Below, one piece after another: positions 55,185 through 64,000 of a stretch of DNA of 64,000 bases. Made by a program: the position numbers and the translations under genes. Each line of letters opens with the position of its first letter. Positions within the stretch are counted from its first letter, which is position 1. Under the pieces are notes generated by a model. The model saw nothing but the letters and a program-made list of their open reading frames with translations, was not told the origin of the DNA and ran no database searches. The stretch spans positions 3,031,445-3,095,444 of the forward strand of contig JACTAT010000060.1 of NCBI GenBank assembly GCA_014526335.1, given 5' to 3'. The DNA is from Chrysaora quinquecirrha. Lineage: Eukaryota; Cnidaria; Scyphozoa; Semaeostomeae; Pelagiidae.

Positions 55185-58013
55185 CCCGGCGGGTCCACTG
55201 CCATAAGAACTTATATACCATGTGTGTTCCCAAAATCTCTGAGAAAGGGTGCCAGATTTCATAGGAATCTAGGACAGAGAATTTCAAAATAAGGGGTGTT
55301 TTATGGAGTCAGAGATTTAAAAAATAGTTAACTTCTGCTATAATGAAAAAAAAGTGTTTGTATATTTTTTTTCACTGTTCTTTAAGCCAGATAATAACTA
55401 AAAACTAAGTAAATGTGAAGACTTAAACCCAATTGTAGATGTTTATTGGTGGTAATGTGTATGTATACTGTATATGTGTGTACAATTTGGTAATATATAT
55501 ATTAATATATTAATATATATATATATTAATATATTTACATAGGTCATGCAATAGAATCCCATTTTCCCTAGTCATAAGGAAGATTAATTTTTGTTCAATT
55601 AATACATATGTGTATATACATATACAGAGGCTCTTAAAACTAACCTGACAAAGGTAGAGCATACTTTAGAAATCAAATTTCAAATATAATATTCTCTGCT
55701 GCTACCCTACCAAACTACAGCAAAATGAAAAATCTTACAGAGTTCATTGCAACTTTTTGCAGAGGTGACGAATCATCATACTCAAACTTTTAACTTGTTT
55801 CCGTTACACGTGCTACAAAAGGTTTCTGGCTGCTCCACAGACTTCCATGTTCCATATGTTTGCTAGACTTGTCCCAAGTCCCTAACTTTCGCTCACATTG
55901 AATTGAATTGATGTTGTTGTTGTTCGCTGCAGTCAGGGACTTGTTCAAAAGCGCGTCTGAAAGTGGCAAAAATTTTCCACTTTGCACCCGAAAAATTGGT
56001 GCACCAATCAGAGAGCAGTATTTGAGTTTTTAACAATAGACTATTGTGTTTTTTACAAAAGATATTGTTTTATTGGCCAATCAAATTTGTTTCTGATTTC
56101 GAAATATAAAACTTCGGTTTGTTTGGATAAAACTGCGAGCCCCTGGATTACAAGAGATTTTTGGCTGGCAATGGAGGGAAAACTTCATCGCAGCTTCGCA
56201 CAGGCTCTGCAACAAATGATGTAAATCGAAAAGTTGAGGGTCTTGAAAGGCATTTTTCAATTCAACTTTGATTTCAATAGATGATTTCTCTACGCTGTTT
56301 AAATTTGGAGTGGCAAAAAAGTTTTTCCTTTAAAATTGTTGGATTCAAACGCAGAAGACTGAAGCGGGACCGAAAAACCTAAATTGAAAACCGTCAAGTC
56401 AAAGGAACTGCAGCAGTAAATATTTCTGAACTTTATTGTGCCATCGAGAAAATTTCTTTTTGTAGATACTTTACGTGCCTGTAGTAGAAAGTTGAAGTTG
56501 ATTCAGCTTCCTGACATTTTGTTTAAGATTCTCCACAGTTTTCTCTGGTTTGAGTTCCAAGGTCTCCGCTCTCCAACCTTCCTCGTCAAAAACTGTAGAG
56601 AACAAAAAGGCTGTATAGCTACCCGAGCCCTCATCTACATTTTGTTGCATTATCCGTAATGTTGACTTTATGTCCTTATTCGTTCACCGTTAGAAAATAG
56701 AAGTTGAATCAAATTTGCAATTTAACATTGTCGCATTGAATCGCACATTGAATCCGCCAGAAAATCTAGATTTTTGTTTGTTATTTTTTGTTTAGATAGT
56801 AGCCGCCATCTAAGATGTGCCACCCATCAAATTTAACATGTAACGTTAACATAATTTAACAAATTATGTTAACGTAAATGAGAATTGCATTACAGTTTGT
56901 TTTGATATTTCATGTCTTTTGCCTTGATGTTTTTCTGTCTGCGTTGTAAAAATATTGCATAAACTTTGGACATGCATGTCTTACTTGAGTAATAAAATTA
57001 TTACAGAGGAAAGAGTTATGATTTAGTTTTCAGTAAGAGAAGAATAGATAAAGTGTGCTTTGTTTTGCTTTTTTTTTAATTTTGGATTAAAAAGTCCTTT
57101 GCTGATAAATGTTTTTATTTGTTTAAATTAGCAATCGAACAAATTTGTTGTTCAGTCGAGTTGAGTGGAGTTTGCATTTTGCAGCAAAAAGTGAGATGAG
57201 AGAGATTTCTGTCAGGGGGTCGCAGTATCTTCAATCGAACACAATTATGGAAACAAGGCAAAAAATGTCAGTCCACTTTCGCAAACGAATTTGAATGAGT
57301 CGTTAGTTTGAGCGTCCAGCAATTCAATTCAATAGCGATAACTACGACTCAGGTAATAAGTCTATATGTTTGCTTGTTTTTGAATGAAGAATTGTTAATG
57401 AAGAATGGAAAAACAACCTTTTTGTAAGAGAGGCTATTATTTGGCGAGAACTTTTCTCGGCCTTTATTGGGCCTAGGCTAGAACAGGGCTAGTCTAGGTC
57501 TTGTAGAAGTTTGCCTTGGTTAATGTTGGTGTTTTAAAAATCAATGTCAAACTTGTGATAGCAGTTGGAAAAAGTTTTTAGAATTGTGTGGAGTACTGTT
57601 ACAATCTATCTAATTGTAAATAATATTTCCAGCAAGCAAATATCTACTCACTAACCCAGTGAACAACTCAGACAAGACAATGACATGGCAAAACAATGGC
57701 AAAAGAAAGCCTTTTTGGACATACTTGGCTTCTATGGTAGCCCACATACATACACTGCAATTTTCTTAAATATCAGCAACAAAAGTCTTCAATCAAGAAG
57801 ATATTTAATTTTCTTTGCTAAGTAGTATGAACATGTATTTTCAGGGAATGACGATGACAACTTATTCGATAATCAGAGAAAGGGGGTCATATGTCACAGA
57901 ATTGTCAGAGAAAAGGGGGTATGATTGTACTTTCTTTGCCAGAGATAAGGGGTCAGGATTATTTTTGGGAACTCACATGGTATATAAGTTCTTATGGAAG
58001 TGGACCCGCCGGG
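55185..58013. mobile_element. 2.8 kb non-autonomous DNA transposon, 8-bp duplications, inside BEL RT
   Basis: Termini are CCCGGCGGGTCCAC and inverse, with inverted repeats about 51 bp long and two mismatches (55,185-55,235 and 57,963-58,013). CGGCTTAG is duplicated at 55,177-55,184 and 58,014-58,021. Just inside the right end, AGAGAAAGGGGGTCATA, CAGAGAAAAGGGGGTATG and CAGAGATAAGGGGTCAGG are subterminal repeats. The body is A/T-rich and has no convincing gene; short frames at 55,982 and 56,438 are unsupported. An 8-bp duplication fits hAT, P or Zisupton-type families. The TIR does not match one I know. Confidence 0.82.
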
Positions 58014-58021
58014 CGGCTTAG

Positions 58022-58496
58022 CGGATCCATCGAATACAATACGCAATTTGGTAGTAGCTCTATCGTTTCTAACTACTCCAAAATGACAGAGATAATGGGC
58101 GTCATCCTTACCTTCTAGTTCTTCGGGTACTCTTTCAATGACGCCTGATGCTAGCTGTTCTTCAAAAATGTCATTATATTGTCGCAAGAGATCGGGTTTT
58201 TCCTTAAGACGTAAATACAACGATTTCAACCTGGTTTTGCACATTTCGATATTAGTAGGCAAAGATTTTGAAATATCGTCCTTCCAAGGAAGGCTTACCT
58301 CGTATTTTCCTTCCTTCATCTTTATGTCGGCATTCTTTATCTTCTGGTCTGGCTATTTGACATCGGCAATTCCTGCAGCTTCGTGTTTCCAAAATTCACC
58401 TAGGGAATCTACAATTTCTCTATGTTCATCATAAACTTCTGCATGAGATGGTAGGACATCTAAACAGAGACTGGATATAGCATTGAAACAAGAAAA
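58022..58496 (-). pseudogene. BEL pol N-terminal part of reverse transcriptase
   Basis: It reads YEVSLPWKDD, EEQLASGVIERVPEE, YLCHFGVVRND and TKLRIVFDGSAKP, the standard BEL/Pao RT lead-in. In the same frame as the gag-protease ORF there are two TAG codons (58,496-58,494 and near 58,358), the only interruptions between gag and RT. Both could come from CAG by C-to-T change. Confidence 0.82.
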
Positions 58497-60485
58497 CTAA
58501 TTAGAGTTACTATCGTTACAAGAAACTGGTCCTGAAAGCAACCAACCTATCTTGCTATTTGTTGCAACTGGGCCTGAGCTGCCTTTCCTAACTTCGCCAA
58601 GCACTATCCTATGGTAGTAATCCGCACCAATTAAGATATCTACGCGTCTTTCGCCGCTAATGTTGCCATCGGCAAGCTTAAGACCTTGAAGATGTGGAAA
58701 GCTGTTGATATCTACATACGACGATATTGCAGAACAGATTACAGGTACGCTTAAAACAGATAATGACATAACTTGATCGCCTACTTCTAAATTGACGTTT
58801 ACCCTTTCTACGGTTTTCTTTGCATACTTATCCGATCCAAAAGTGTTCAAATTTAACTGCTCTTTCATTTCAGCTTTGAGTTTCAACTTGTTTTTCGTTT
58901 CTTCTGCAATATAGCTTCGCTGACTACCTCCATCAAATAGAATATTGACATGTAACTTCTGGCCATTGTCTTCCCCAAAGGCATATGTTGTAGCTGTTTG
59001 CAAAAGGACGTTACTTGCAATTTTGGTCGTTGCAGTCACAGAGTTTGACTCTTCAACTTGTTGACTGTTACCTTCGGGTTGTTCTTGTTTTGAATCTTTA
59101 AGGCAGATTGCGGTATGGTGTTTCTTATTGCATTTGCGGCATCTGCCCTGGTTTGTGCATGATTTAACGTTGTGTCCTAGCTTGAGACAATTAAAGCAAA
59201 GTTTTGAACTTACCAAGATCTTCTTGCGTTCTTTTGGATCTTTTACCTCTTGACATTGATTTGAAAAATGTGCCCTTTTGCAAAAGCAACATTCCTTGCT
59301 GTTGTTGCTGTCTCCTTTGGTCACAAAAGACTTAGTTGTACCGCCAAGTGGACTGGTGCGTTTGATTGAAGCTTGCCTTTTACTTTTCGAGGAAATTTTT
59401 TCGCTCATTTCTCTGGCTTCTATTTCTCTTCTGATAATGTCCATTATGTCTTGTATTTTCCAGATATCCTCCGATGTCTTTCGAGCCACTTGTAAGGATA
59501 TCTCTGGTGGCATTCTTGACATTATGACAGGAATCAGTAAGCTGCCATACTGTTGAGAGGATATTCCAAGTGACTCCAGACCTCTAACATGAACATTTAT
59601 GTTGTCGAAGATATTCCTCAGTTGTATGATATTTTCGTTCGGGTGATTTTGTAAGCTGAGTAACTCTTGCATGTGCGCACTCACAATTTGCTGACTTTTT
59701 CCAAATCTGTCTTTCAATGTGTCTTTTGCATGTTGATAGTTTTCTGCCACAAGCTCTAAACCTTCGATAGCTTTGAAGGCTGATCCTTCTAGAGAGTTGA
59801 TGAGATAATTAAGCTTATTTACCTCTGATATCGTTTCATTTTCGTCGATTGCACACTTAAAACTTTGCCAAAAGGACTGATATTTGGTTATATCACCACT
59901 GAATTTCGGTAAGCAAATTTTCGGTAGCTTGACACCTGTGTGTATGTTTGAATTCGAACTTCGAGTAGGGCTTGGATTGATCCGAAATGGGCCAAATGGC
60001 CTTGCTGTTGGTGATAAGTTACTTACGATTGGTGTAGCTTGAGTTTCTTGCGGTTGTGTTTCGTTGTCTTCATGCATTAGAAAGCCTTGAACGTCTCGTG
60101 TTGTAGATGCTTGAACAGTTTGCCTTTCGTTGTTTTTGAATGCATTTATTCTTGCTAATACTTCGTCTATTTTAGAACTGATTTCGGTTGAGTCTTGTAT
60201 TTCTTGATCGATTTCGGTTAATTCACATTTGCTAAGAATTTCTTCGTCAAGTTTTTGCAAGAGAACTTTTTTCTCGCGAAGGGTCTTTGAGATTGAATCT
60301 ATTCGGTTTAAACCGTCTGAGTCTAGATTACTTGCAGTCTTATAAAGAAAAATCTTGTCATCTGCTTCTTTTGTGAGTTTGGTAACAACTGCTCGGTTAA
60401 CTCCGCGAATTCTCTTGTTTCTCTCAACCCCTGCATTCTCCTGCCTTCCTTCGTGCTCGTTGTTCTGGATTTCGCTTGTTGCCAT
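58497..60485 (-). CDS. BEL gag and aspartic protease
   Basis: 662 residues. Order: charged coiled-coil start, gag domain (LPKICLPKFSGDITKYQSFW ... LNYLINSLEGSAFKAIEGL; DUF1759-type), zinc knuckles (CCFCKRAHFSNQC, CFNCLKLGHNVKSC, CRKCNKKHHTAIC), then a retropepsin-like domain with ILFDGGSQRSYI, where the usual DSG or DTG reads DGG. ATG at 60,485 is 24 bases inside the primer site. The ORF ends at TAG 58,497, after LLSGPVSCNDSNSN. Confidence 0.85.
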   Translation of the reverse strand: MATSEIQNNEHEGRQENAGVERNKRIRGVNRAVVTKLTKEADDKIFLYKTASNLDSDGLNRIDSISKTLREKKVLLQKLDEEILSKCELTEIDQEIQDSTEISSKIDEVLARINAFKNNERQTVQASTTRDVQGFLMHEDNETQPQETQATPIVSNLSPTARPFGPFRINPSPTRSSNSNIHTGVKLPKICLPKFSGDITKYQSFWQSFKCAIDENETISEVNKLNYLINSLEGSAFKAIEGLELVAENYQHAKDTLKDRFGKSQQIVSAHMQELLSLQNHPNENIIQLRNIFDNINVHVRGLESLGISSQQYGSLLIPVIMSRMPPEISLQVARKTSEDIWKIQDIMDIIRREIEAREMSEKISSKSKRQASIKRTSPLGGTTKSFVTKGDSNNSKECCFCKRAHFSNQCQEVKDPKERKKILVSSKLCFNCLKLGHNVKSCTNQGRCRKCNKKHHTAICLKDSKQEQPEGNSQQVEESNSVTATTKIASNVLLQTATTYAFGEDNGQKLHVNILFDGGSQRSYIAEETKNKLKLKAEMKEQLNLNTFGSDKYAKKTVERVNVNLEVGDQVMSLSVLSVPVICSAISSYVDINSFPHLQGLKLADGNISGERRVDILIGADYYHRIVLGEVRKGSSGPVATNSKIGWLLSGPVSCNDSNSN

Positions 60486-60508
60486 AGTGGTTTCTCTGAC
60501 TGCTTACT

Positions 60509-60526
60509 GCCCCACGTTGGGCGCCA
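60509..60526 (-). other. Primer binding site, tRNA-Lys type
   Basis: The minus strand reads TGGCGCCCAACGTGGGGC, complementary to the 3' end of animal tRNA-Lys(CUU) including CCA, over 18 bases. It starts two bases inside the 5' LTR. The tRNA identity is from memory of the tRNA 3' end. Confidence 0.8.
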
Positions 60527-60528
60527 TG

Positions 60529-60825
60529 TGTTGTGTAGTTTTAGGGAGTAAGACAGATCAGAGTAGAGAAAGACTCGTCTTCGTTTTCATAGCATAACAT
60601 AACACAACAAATCCAAAAGCACTACTGAATAATCGTGACAAAAGCTTTACTAAAAACCTTGAAATTCAATACAAGCTATGATCTTTGACATTTGGCATAA
60701 TCTTCCAAACACGATACACGAATCATTGCAAAGCTAAAGCTATTTTTAAATCAAGCAATACATTTTATCCAGATTACATAATATTAACAAGTGATATTCA
60801 ATACGAGGCTTCAGAGTTCTCAACA
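60529..60825 (-). repeat. BEL 5' LTR
   Basis: 297 bp, same length as the other LTR with one substitution. For transcription on the minus strand this is the promoter LTR. Confidence 0.92.
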
Positions 60826-60830
60826 GTTGC
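60826..60830. repeat. BEL target site duplication (right), GTTGC
   Basis: Partner of 34,967-34,971. Confidence 0.9.
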
Positions 60831-63028
60831 AGCCCGCTGCCAAAAAGAATTGCTATGTGTAATGGCGTTTCAGGAGCTTGAATGACATACAGCTGATGAC
60901 GTTGAATTTTACGACAATGAGTCCGATATTTCAGAGGTTCCCAAAAGTAAAACCCCATGTTAAATGACGTCGATCGAATTTGGACAAGCGATTGATTATC
61001 TAGGTGATAGGATATAGCATATGATTGTTATTCTATTTGTTACTTACATATCTGTTCATTTGTTAAATGTATGAAAGAAACTTACATTCCTCTATTTTTT
61101 CTGTCTGGAACTCTATATTTTTTTTGGAGGGGAGGGGTTTATCTCTACCAAACGTGATGTCACGCAAAGGGGGTTTTATATAATAACGTGATGGAGCGTG
61201 ATGAGGAAGGACAGATGGTTCTAAAAAGGCAAATTTAGCGTGACGTTATCATTGAACAGCCCTTTACACATTCGTTGTGAAGTGAAAGAACAAATACACT
61301 CGTCAATCGGCTATGAAACGAACAACGGTAAACTGTGGATGAATGTTTGTATCAAAAGAATCGATATCAATCCATAAAATTGTGATTTCACATTTTGCCT
61401 TGAAATTCAGCAATTATTTTTATCCCTTCTTGATACTTTCACTTTAATGTTCACATTTATTGGGGTTATAGAATTATCACCGTTTTCCAAGACAGCATTA
61501 CTTTTAATCCCAGGGAGACGTTTCACTTTACCTGCAAGGTTTTCTTAAAATCTCTTCCGTTAAGTAAAAGTTACAAAATGTTCGAGAATTTCCAAAAATA
61601 GCACTACGTAACCAAGGTGCTGCTGTGTCGTGGTCAATTCAGCTGTCTTGTGGTGTCTGAAGCTTAGCGTCTGGGTTCGAGTTCAGCTACTGTAGTATTA
61701 CAGCCCGGGGCAAGGTCTCGATCAGTTGACCTACTACTGAGAATAGCAACTGGAGCTAAAAACATCATACCTGTGCCATAAGTAAAACCTAACTGGAGTG
61801 CAGTGATGCCAGTTGATAGTAAGTCTTTTCAGAATTTACTCATGTTTTGCTGCGTAGAGGAAATTTAGGAAAGGTCAATTTGTTGAAAGGTCAGTTTGAT
61901 AGCTTGTTTTTATTAGGATGTCAGTTTAACACAATTTTATCATTAAGAACCCTAGCTTGCCTTTTGTAATGCAGTAGTCAATATCTGTGCCAAGTATTTC
62001 TAATGGGGATTGGGATCCACTTATACGCAAGACAATAAAAGCCCTTCAAGATTAGAATTAAAACGCCGATCGAGCAATCATTACTTCAGTTTGACTTTTC
62101 GTAAATCTTTAATCTCAACTTTATTAATAACAGTCTATTTCCTGAAACAACAAAAAAGAACAGACCATAGACTAAGGATTAAGGAATAAGAAAGTCGAGG
62201 AGTGCGAGTCATAGGGCAGCAACATATGAGCACTATATCTTTCTCGAGGTTTTTGTATTTGTAACGGCAATATCACAAAGTAGAAAGTTGCGATTCCAGC
62301 CTTGGGTATTTTGAAACGAAACTTACCTTTGCAAATGAAGCCATTAATATTTTGCCAAGTCTCTATGCAGAGGTAACCGACACTGCAATTGACAAAATGG
62401 AATCTTTGGCCTATCCGTGAAGGACACATAAAAGCATTGTTATTTGGGACTAAGATTATTTCTAAATAGGGTAATCGATTATTTTAAACTTTGCTAAGGA
62501 CGACCACTCCAGATAATTTCAAAACAATTCGAGGCTTTGTATCGATATTCATCGTAAGAAACTTGGAATTCGAATCGAAGATGAACATATATCGGTGTTA
62601 AATCCTGAAAAAATTAGTTGCACTTTATGTATAATATCGTGCTTTTTTAGCATTACATGCAAGATAACATGGCAAATAAAAACCGTCCTCCAGTCCCACA
62701 AACGATGATCTTCTTTATTCCTTGTTATATTCTTTACATATTAAAACTGAAATCAGTAGCCTTGACTTCGGGTCACCCATGATTTTCAAAAATCAAGCAG
62801 CATGAGCTGCACGAAGGACTGTAAGAAATGCGAGAGCTGAGTTGCACAAAGACTAAAAATTATATTCATGAAAAAAGTTACGAATTTAACATAAGCTTCC
62901 TATTTTAACCTCTGAGGTTTCAGTCTTTGAATAAGAACAGTAGAAGGAAGAATTAGAAGAAGAATTCTTAAGAAATTCGGGAATAAGATACAACATAACA
63001 TGTGAATGATAAATCTCCTATTGCATAA
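60831..63028. other. Gene-poor right flank
   Basis: The joined flank continues from 34,966 but no gene is recognisable. The open frame at 62,172-62,429 has no family. A GGGTTCGAGTTCAGC near 61,672 is weakly B-box-like. Nothing else is supported. Confidence 0.35.
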
Positions 63029-63036
63029 ATTATAAT

Positions 63037-63766
63037 CAGGGGCGCAAATCAAAAAAATTTTTGGGGGGTGTCATGAAGTGGGACCGAAGGGTATTGGTCT
63101 TTGTGTGCCGAAAAGCGCATCCACCTAGGGGGGTTCGGGGGCATGCTCCCCCGGAAAATTTTGAAAAATTGGGTTGCTAGAATCGCTCTGGTGACCATTT
63201 CAGGACTCTTTTAATGTAATTTTTGCTCAGCCCAGCTGTTGAAGGAACTCAAGAAACAACAAATTTTGTCAAAAGTTATGTCGATGTTGTCGCCTGGCGC
63301 CAGGAATTGTCCAGAAACATAAAAAATAAGGCCAGAATTGGCTGACACAACTTGTCTTTGTTGTAGAGCTAGGCATCTCCTGACTAACGGCAGTATTGAC
63401 TACCAATACATCGTACTGTCATGAAGGGATTGGGTTGCAATTGGCCGAAAGTTGTCCCGCCTAGCTGCTCTGGCCCTTTTGTTTGCTAATTTGTTCTTTC
63501 AAGGAAACATCATCACTATTTCTTGCTATGCAAAACAGCGTGGTGAGTTAAGTTCAATGTTCAATGATCTGCATGAGAGCAATTTTTTACCGATTTTTCT
63601 TTGGGTTTCGGGTACAACTCTGTTTATTACTATTGAAAATGGAAATAATTTAGTCCAGAGCCGGATCGGGACCGACTTTATCACTATAAAGCAGCTACTG
63701 GGACCGGTTGGAAAAATTATTGCGGGGTGTGACACCCCCCACACCCCCCCCTCATTTGCGCCCCTG
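63037..63766. mobile_element. hAT-like non-autonomous element, 730 bp
   Basis: Ends are CAGGGGCGCAAAT and ATTTGCGCCCCTG. ATTATAAT is duplicated at 63,029-63,036 and 63,767-63,774, the 8-bp duplication and CAGGG start expected of hAT elements. G- and C-rich blocks lie near both ends (GGGGGGTGTCATG; GTGTGACACCCCCC). The open frame at 63,452-63,922 runs out of the element and is not a gene. Fragments of the same family lie near 3.5 kb and 11.4 kb. Confidence 0.85.
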
Positions 63767-63774
63767 ATTATAAT

Positions 63775-64000
63775 AACATCATCGTTTTTCATTCATTACC
63801 AATTTATATTTCTTCAACAGTACTTACAGAAATTCGCCAGCAGAATACATAACTTCAAACCCCTTACATGTAAAAATTATTGTTTTAGAATAAACTATGT
63901 TGATTGTTGTTTTTTCAGTTGAAAGTTTGCCATTCTTCCGTCCGAAGCTGCAATCTGACTTTCACAAAGACACTTCAAAAGAGAGGCGAAATGTGAAGTG
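63775..64000. other. Window edge, nothing recognised
   Basis: A/T-rich unique sequence. No exon or repeat supported. Confidence 0.3.

Larger units (their letters stand above)
34972..60825 (-). mobile_element. BEL/Pao LTR retrotransposon carrying three nested insertions
   Basis: Two 297-bp LTRs (TGTTGTGTAG...CTCAACA) bound the element. They differ at one site (T near 35,231, C near 60,788). It has GTTGC duplications, a primer site and a polypurine tract, and gag-pol is read on the minus strand. Subtracting the insertions at 35,834-51,727, 52,590-53,195 and 55,185-58,013 with one duplication each leaves about 6.5 kb, a usual BEL size. At all three sites the coding frame is continuous across the pre-insertion sequence, so the insertions came after the BEL copy landed. 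Near-identical LTRs imply that landing was recent. Confidence 0.93.

Noticed and set aside
63452..63922. 156-aa open frame near the right edge
   Set aside because: It crosses the hAT-like element end and its target duplication, so it cannot be an old gene.

Overview
The window is AT-rich animal DNA. It carries spliced genes with GT-AG introns, many transposable elements and an eukaryotic integrating virus-like element. The one host gene I can read encodes a secreted astacin metalloprotease with ShK domains and a C-terminal discoidin (F5/8C) domain. That combination, plus the abundance of Polinton, BEL/Pao, Penelope and CR1-like elements, suggests an invertebrate, most likely a cnidarian. The species cannot be fixed from the sequence alone.

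Layout. Positions 1-12.5 kb are gene-poor: a decayed LINE on the minus strand (0.5-1.6 kb), a small TA-flanked MITE (2.6-2.8 kb), a 1.56 kb foldback element (6.4-8.0 kb) and three successive minisatellites (8.7-10.5 kb). Positions 12.5-24.5 kb hold the astacin gene on the plus strand, about 14 coding exons whose splice phases fit end to end. Its introns contain a Penelope-like remnant and a Harbinger-like MITE. One ShK exon has lost its reading frame. At 26.2-29.8 kb part of this gene (an intron and one discoidin exon) is duplicated, and a 1.9 kb palindromic foldback element has landed next to the duplicated exon. Positions 30-35 kb contain only repeats and LINE debris.

Positions 34,972-60,825 are one BEL/Pao LTR retrotransposon on the minus strand. 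Its 297-bp LTRs differ at one base, it has 5-bp target duplications (GTTGC), a tRNA-Lys-type primer site and a polypurine tract. Its gag-pol is split by three later insertions, each with clean ends: (1) a TTAA-flanked MITE (52,590-53,195), (2) a 2.8 kb element with 8-bp duplications sitting in the reverse transcriptase (55,185-58,013), and (3) a 15,894-bp Polinton/Maverick (35,834-51,727) with about 1.1-1.2 kb terminal inverted repeats and a 6-bp duplication (CTATTT).

The Polinton carries the expected virus-like set: packaging ATPase, retroviral-type integrase with chromodomain, double-jelly-roll major capsid protein, minor-capsid-like proteins, basic core-like proteins, adenain-like protease and protein-primed DNA polymerase B. 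Several of these are frameshifted, and PolB has lost a large internal segment. It also carries a host-interaction block at 37-39 kb: a Bcl-2-like protein, a broken Fic-domain gene, a 47-aa secreted peptide and an unknown acidic protein.

The most striking observation is regulatory. The non-structural genes (the TIR genes, the divergent pair at 37.1-38.3 kb, and polB) sit next to long arrays of perfect heat-shock-element pentamers (alternating GAA and TTC at exact 5-bp spacing, up to 11 units) paired with inverted CCAAT boxes. Several also have a TCGAACGNNNCGTTCGA palindrome and a TATA box, and the outer TIRs carry tandem CRE sites (TGACGTCA). The capsid gene cluster lacks these. This looks like an early/late programme in which the early genes are wired to host heat-shock and stress signalling.
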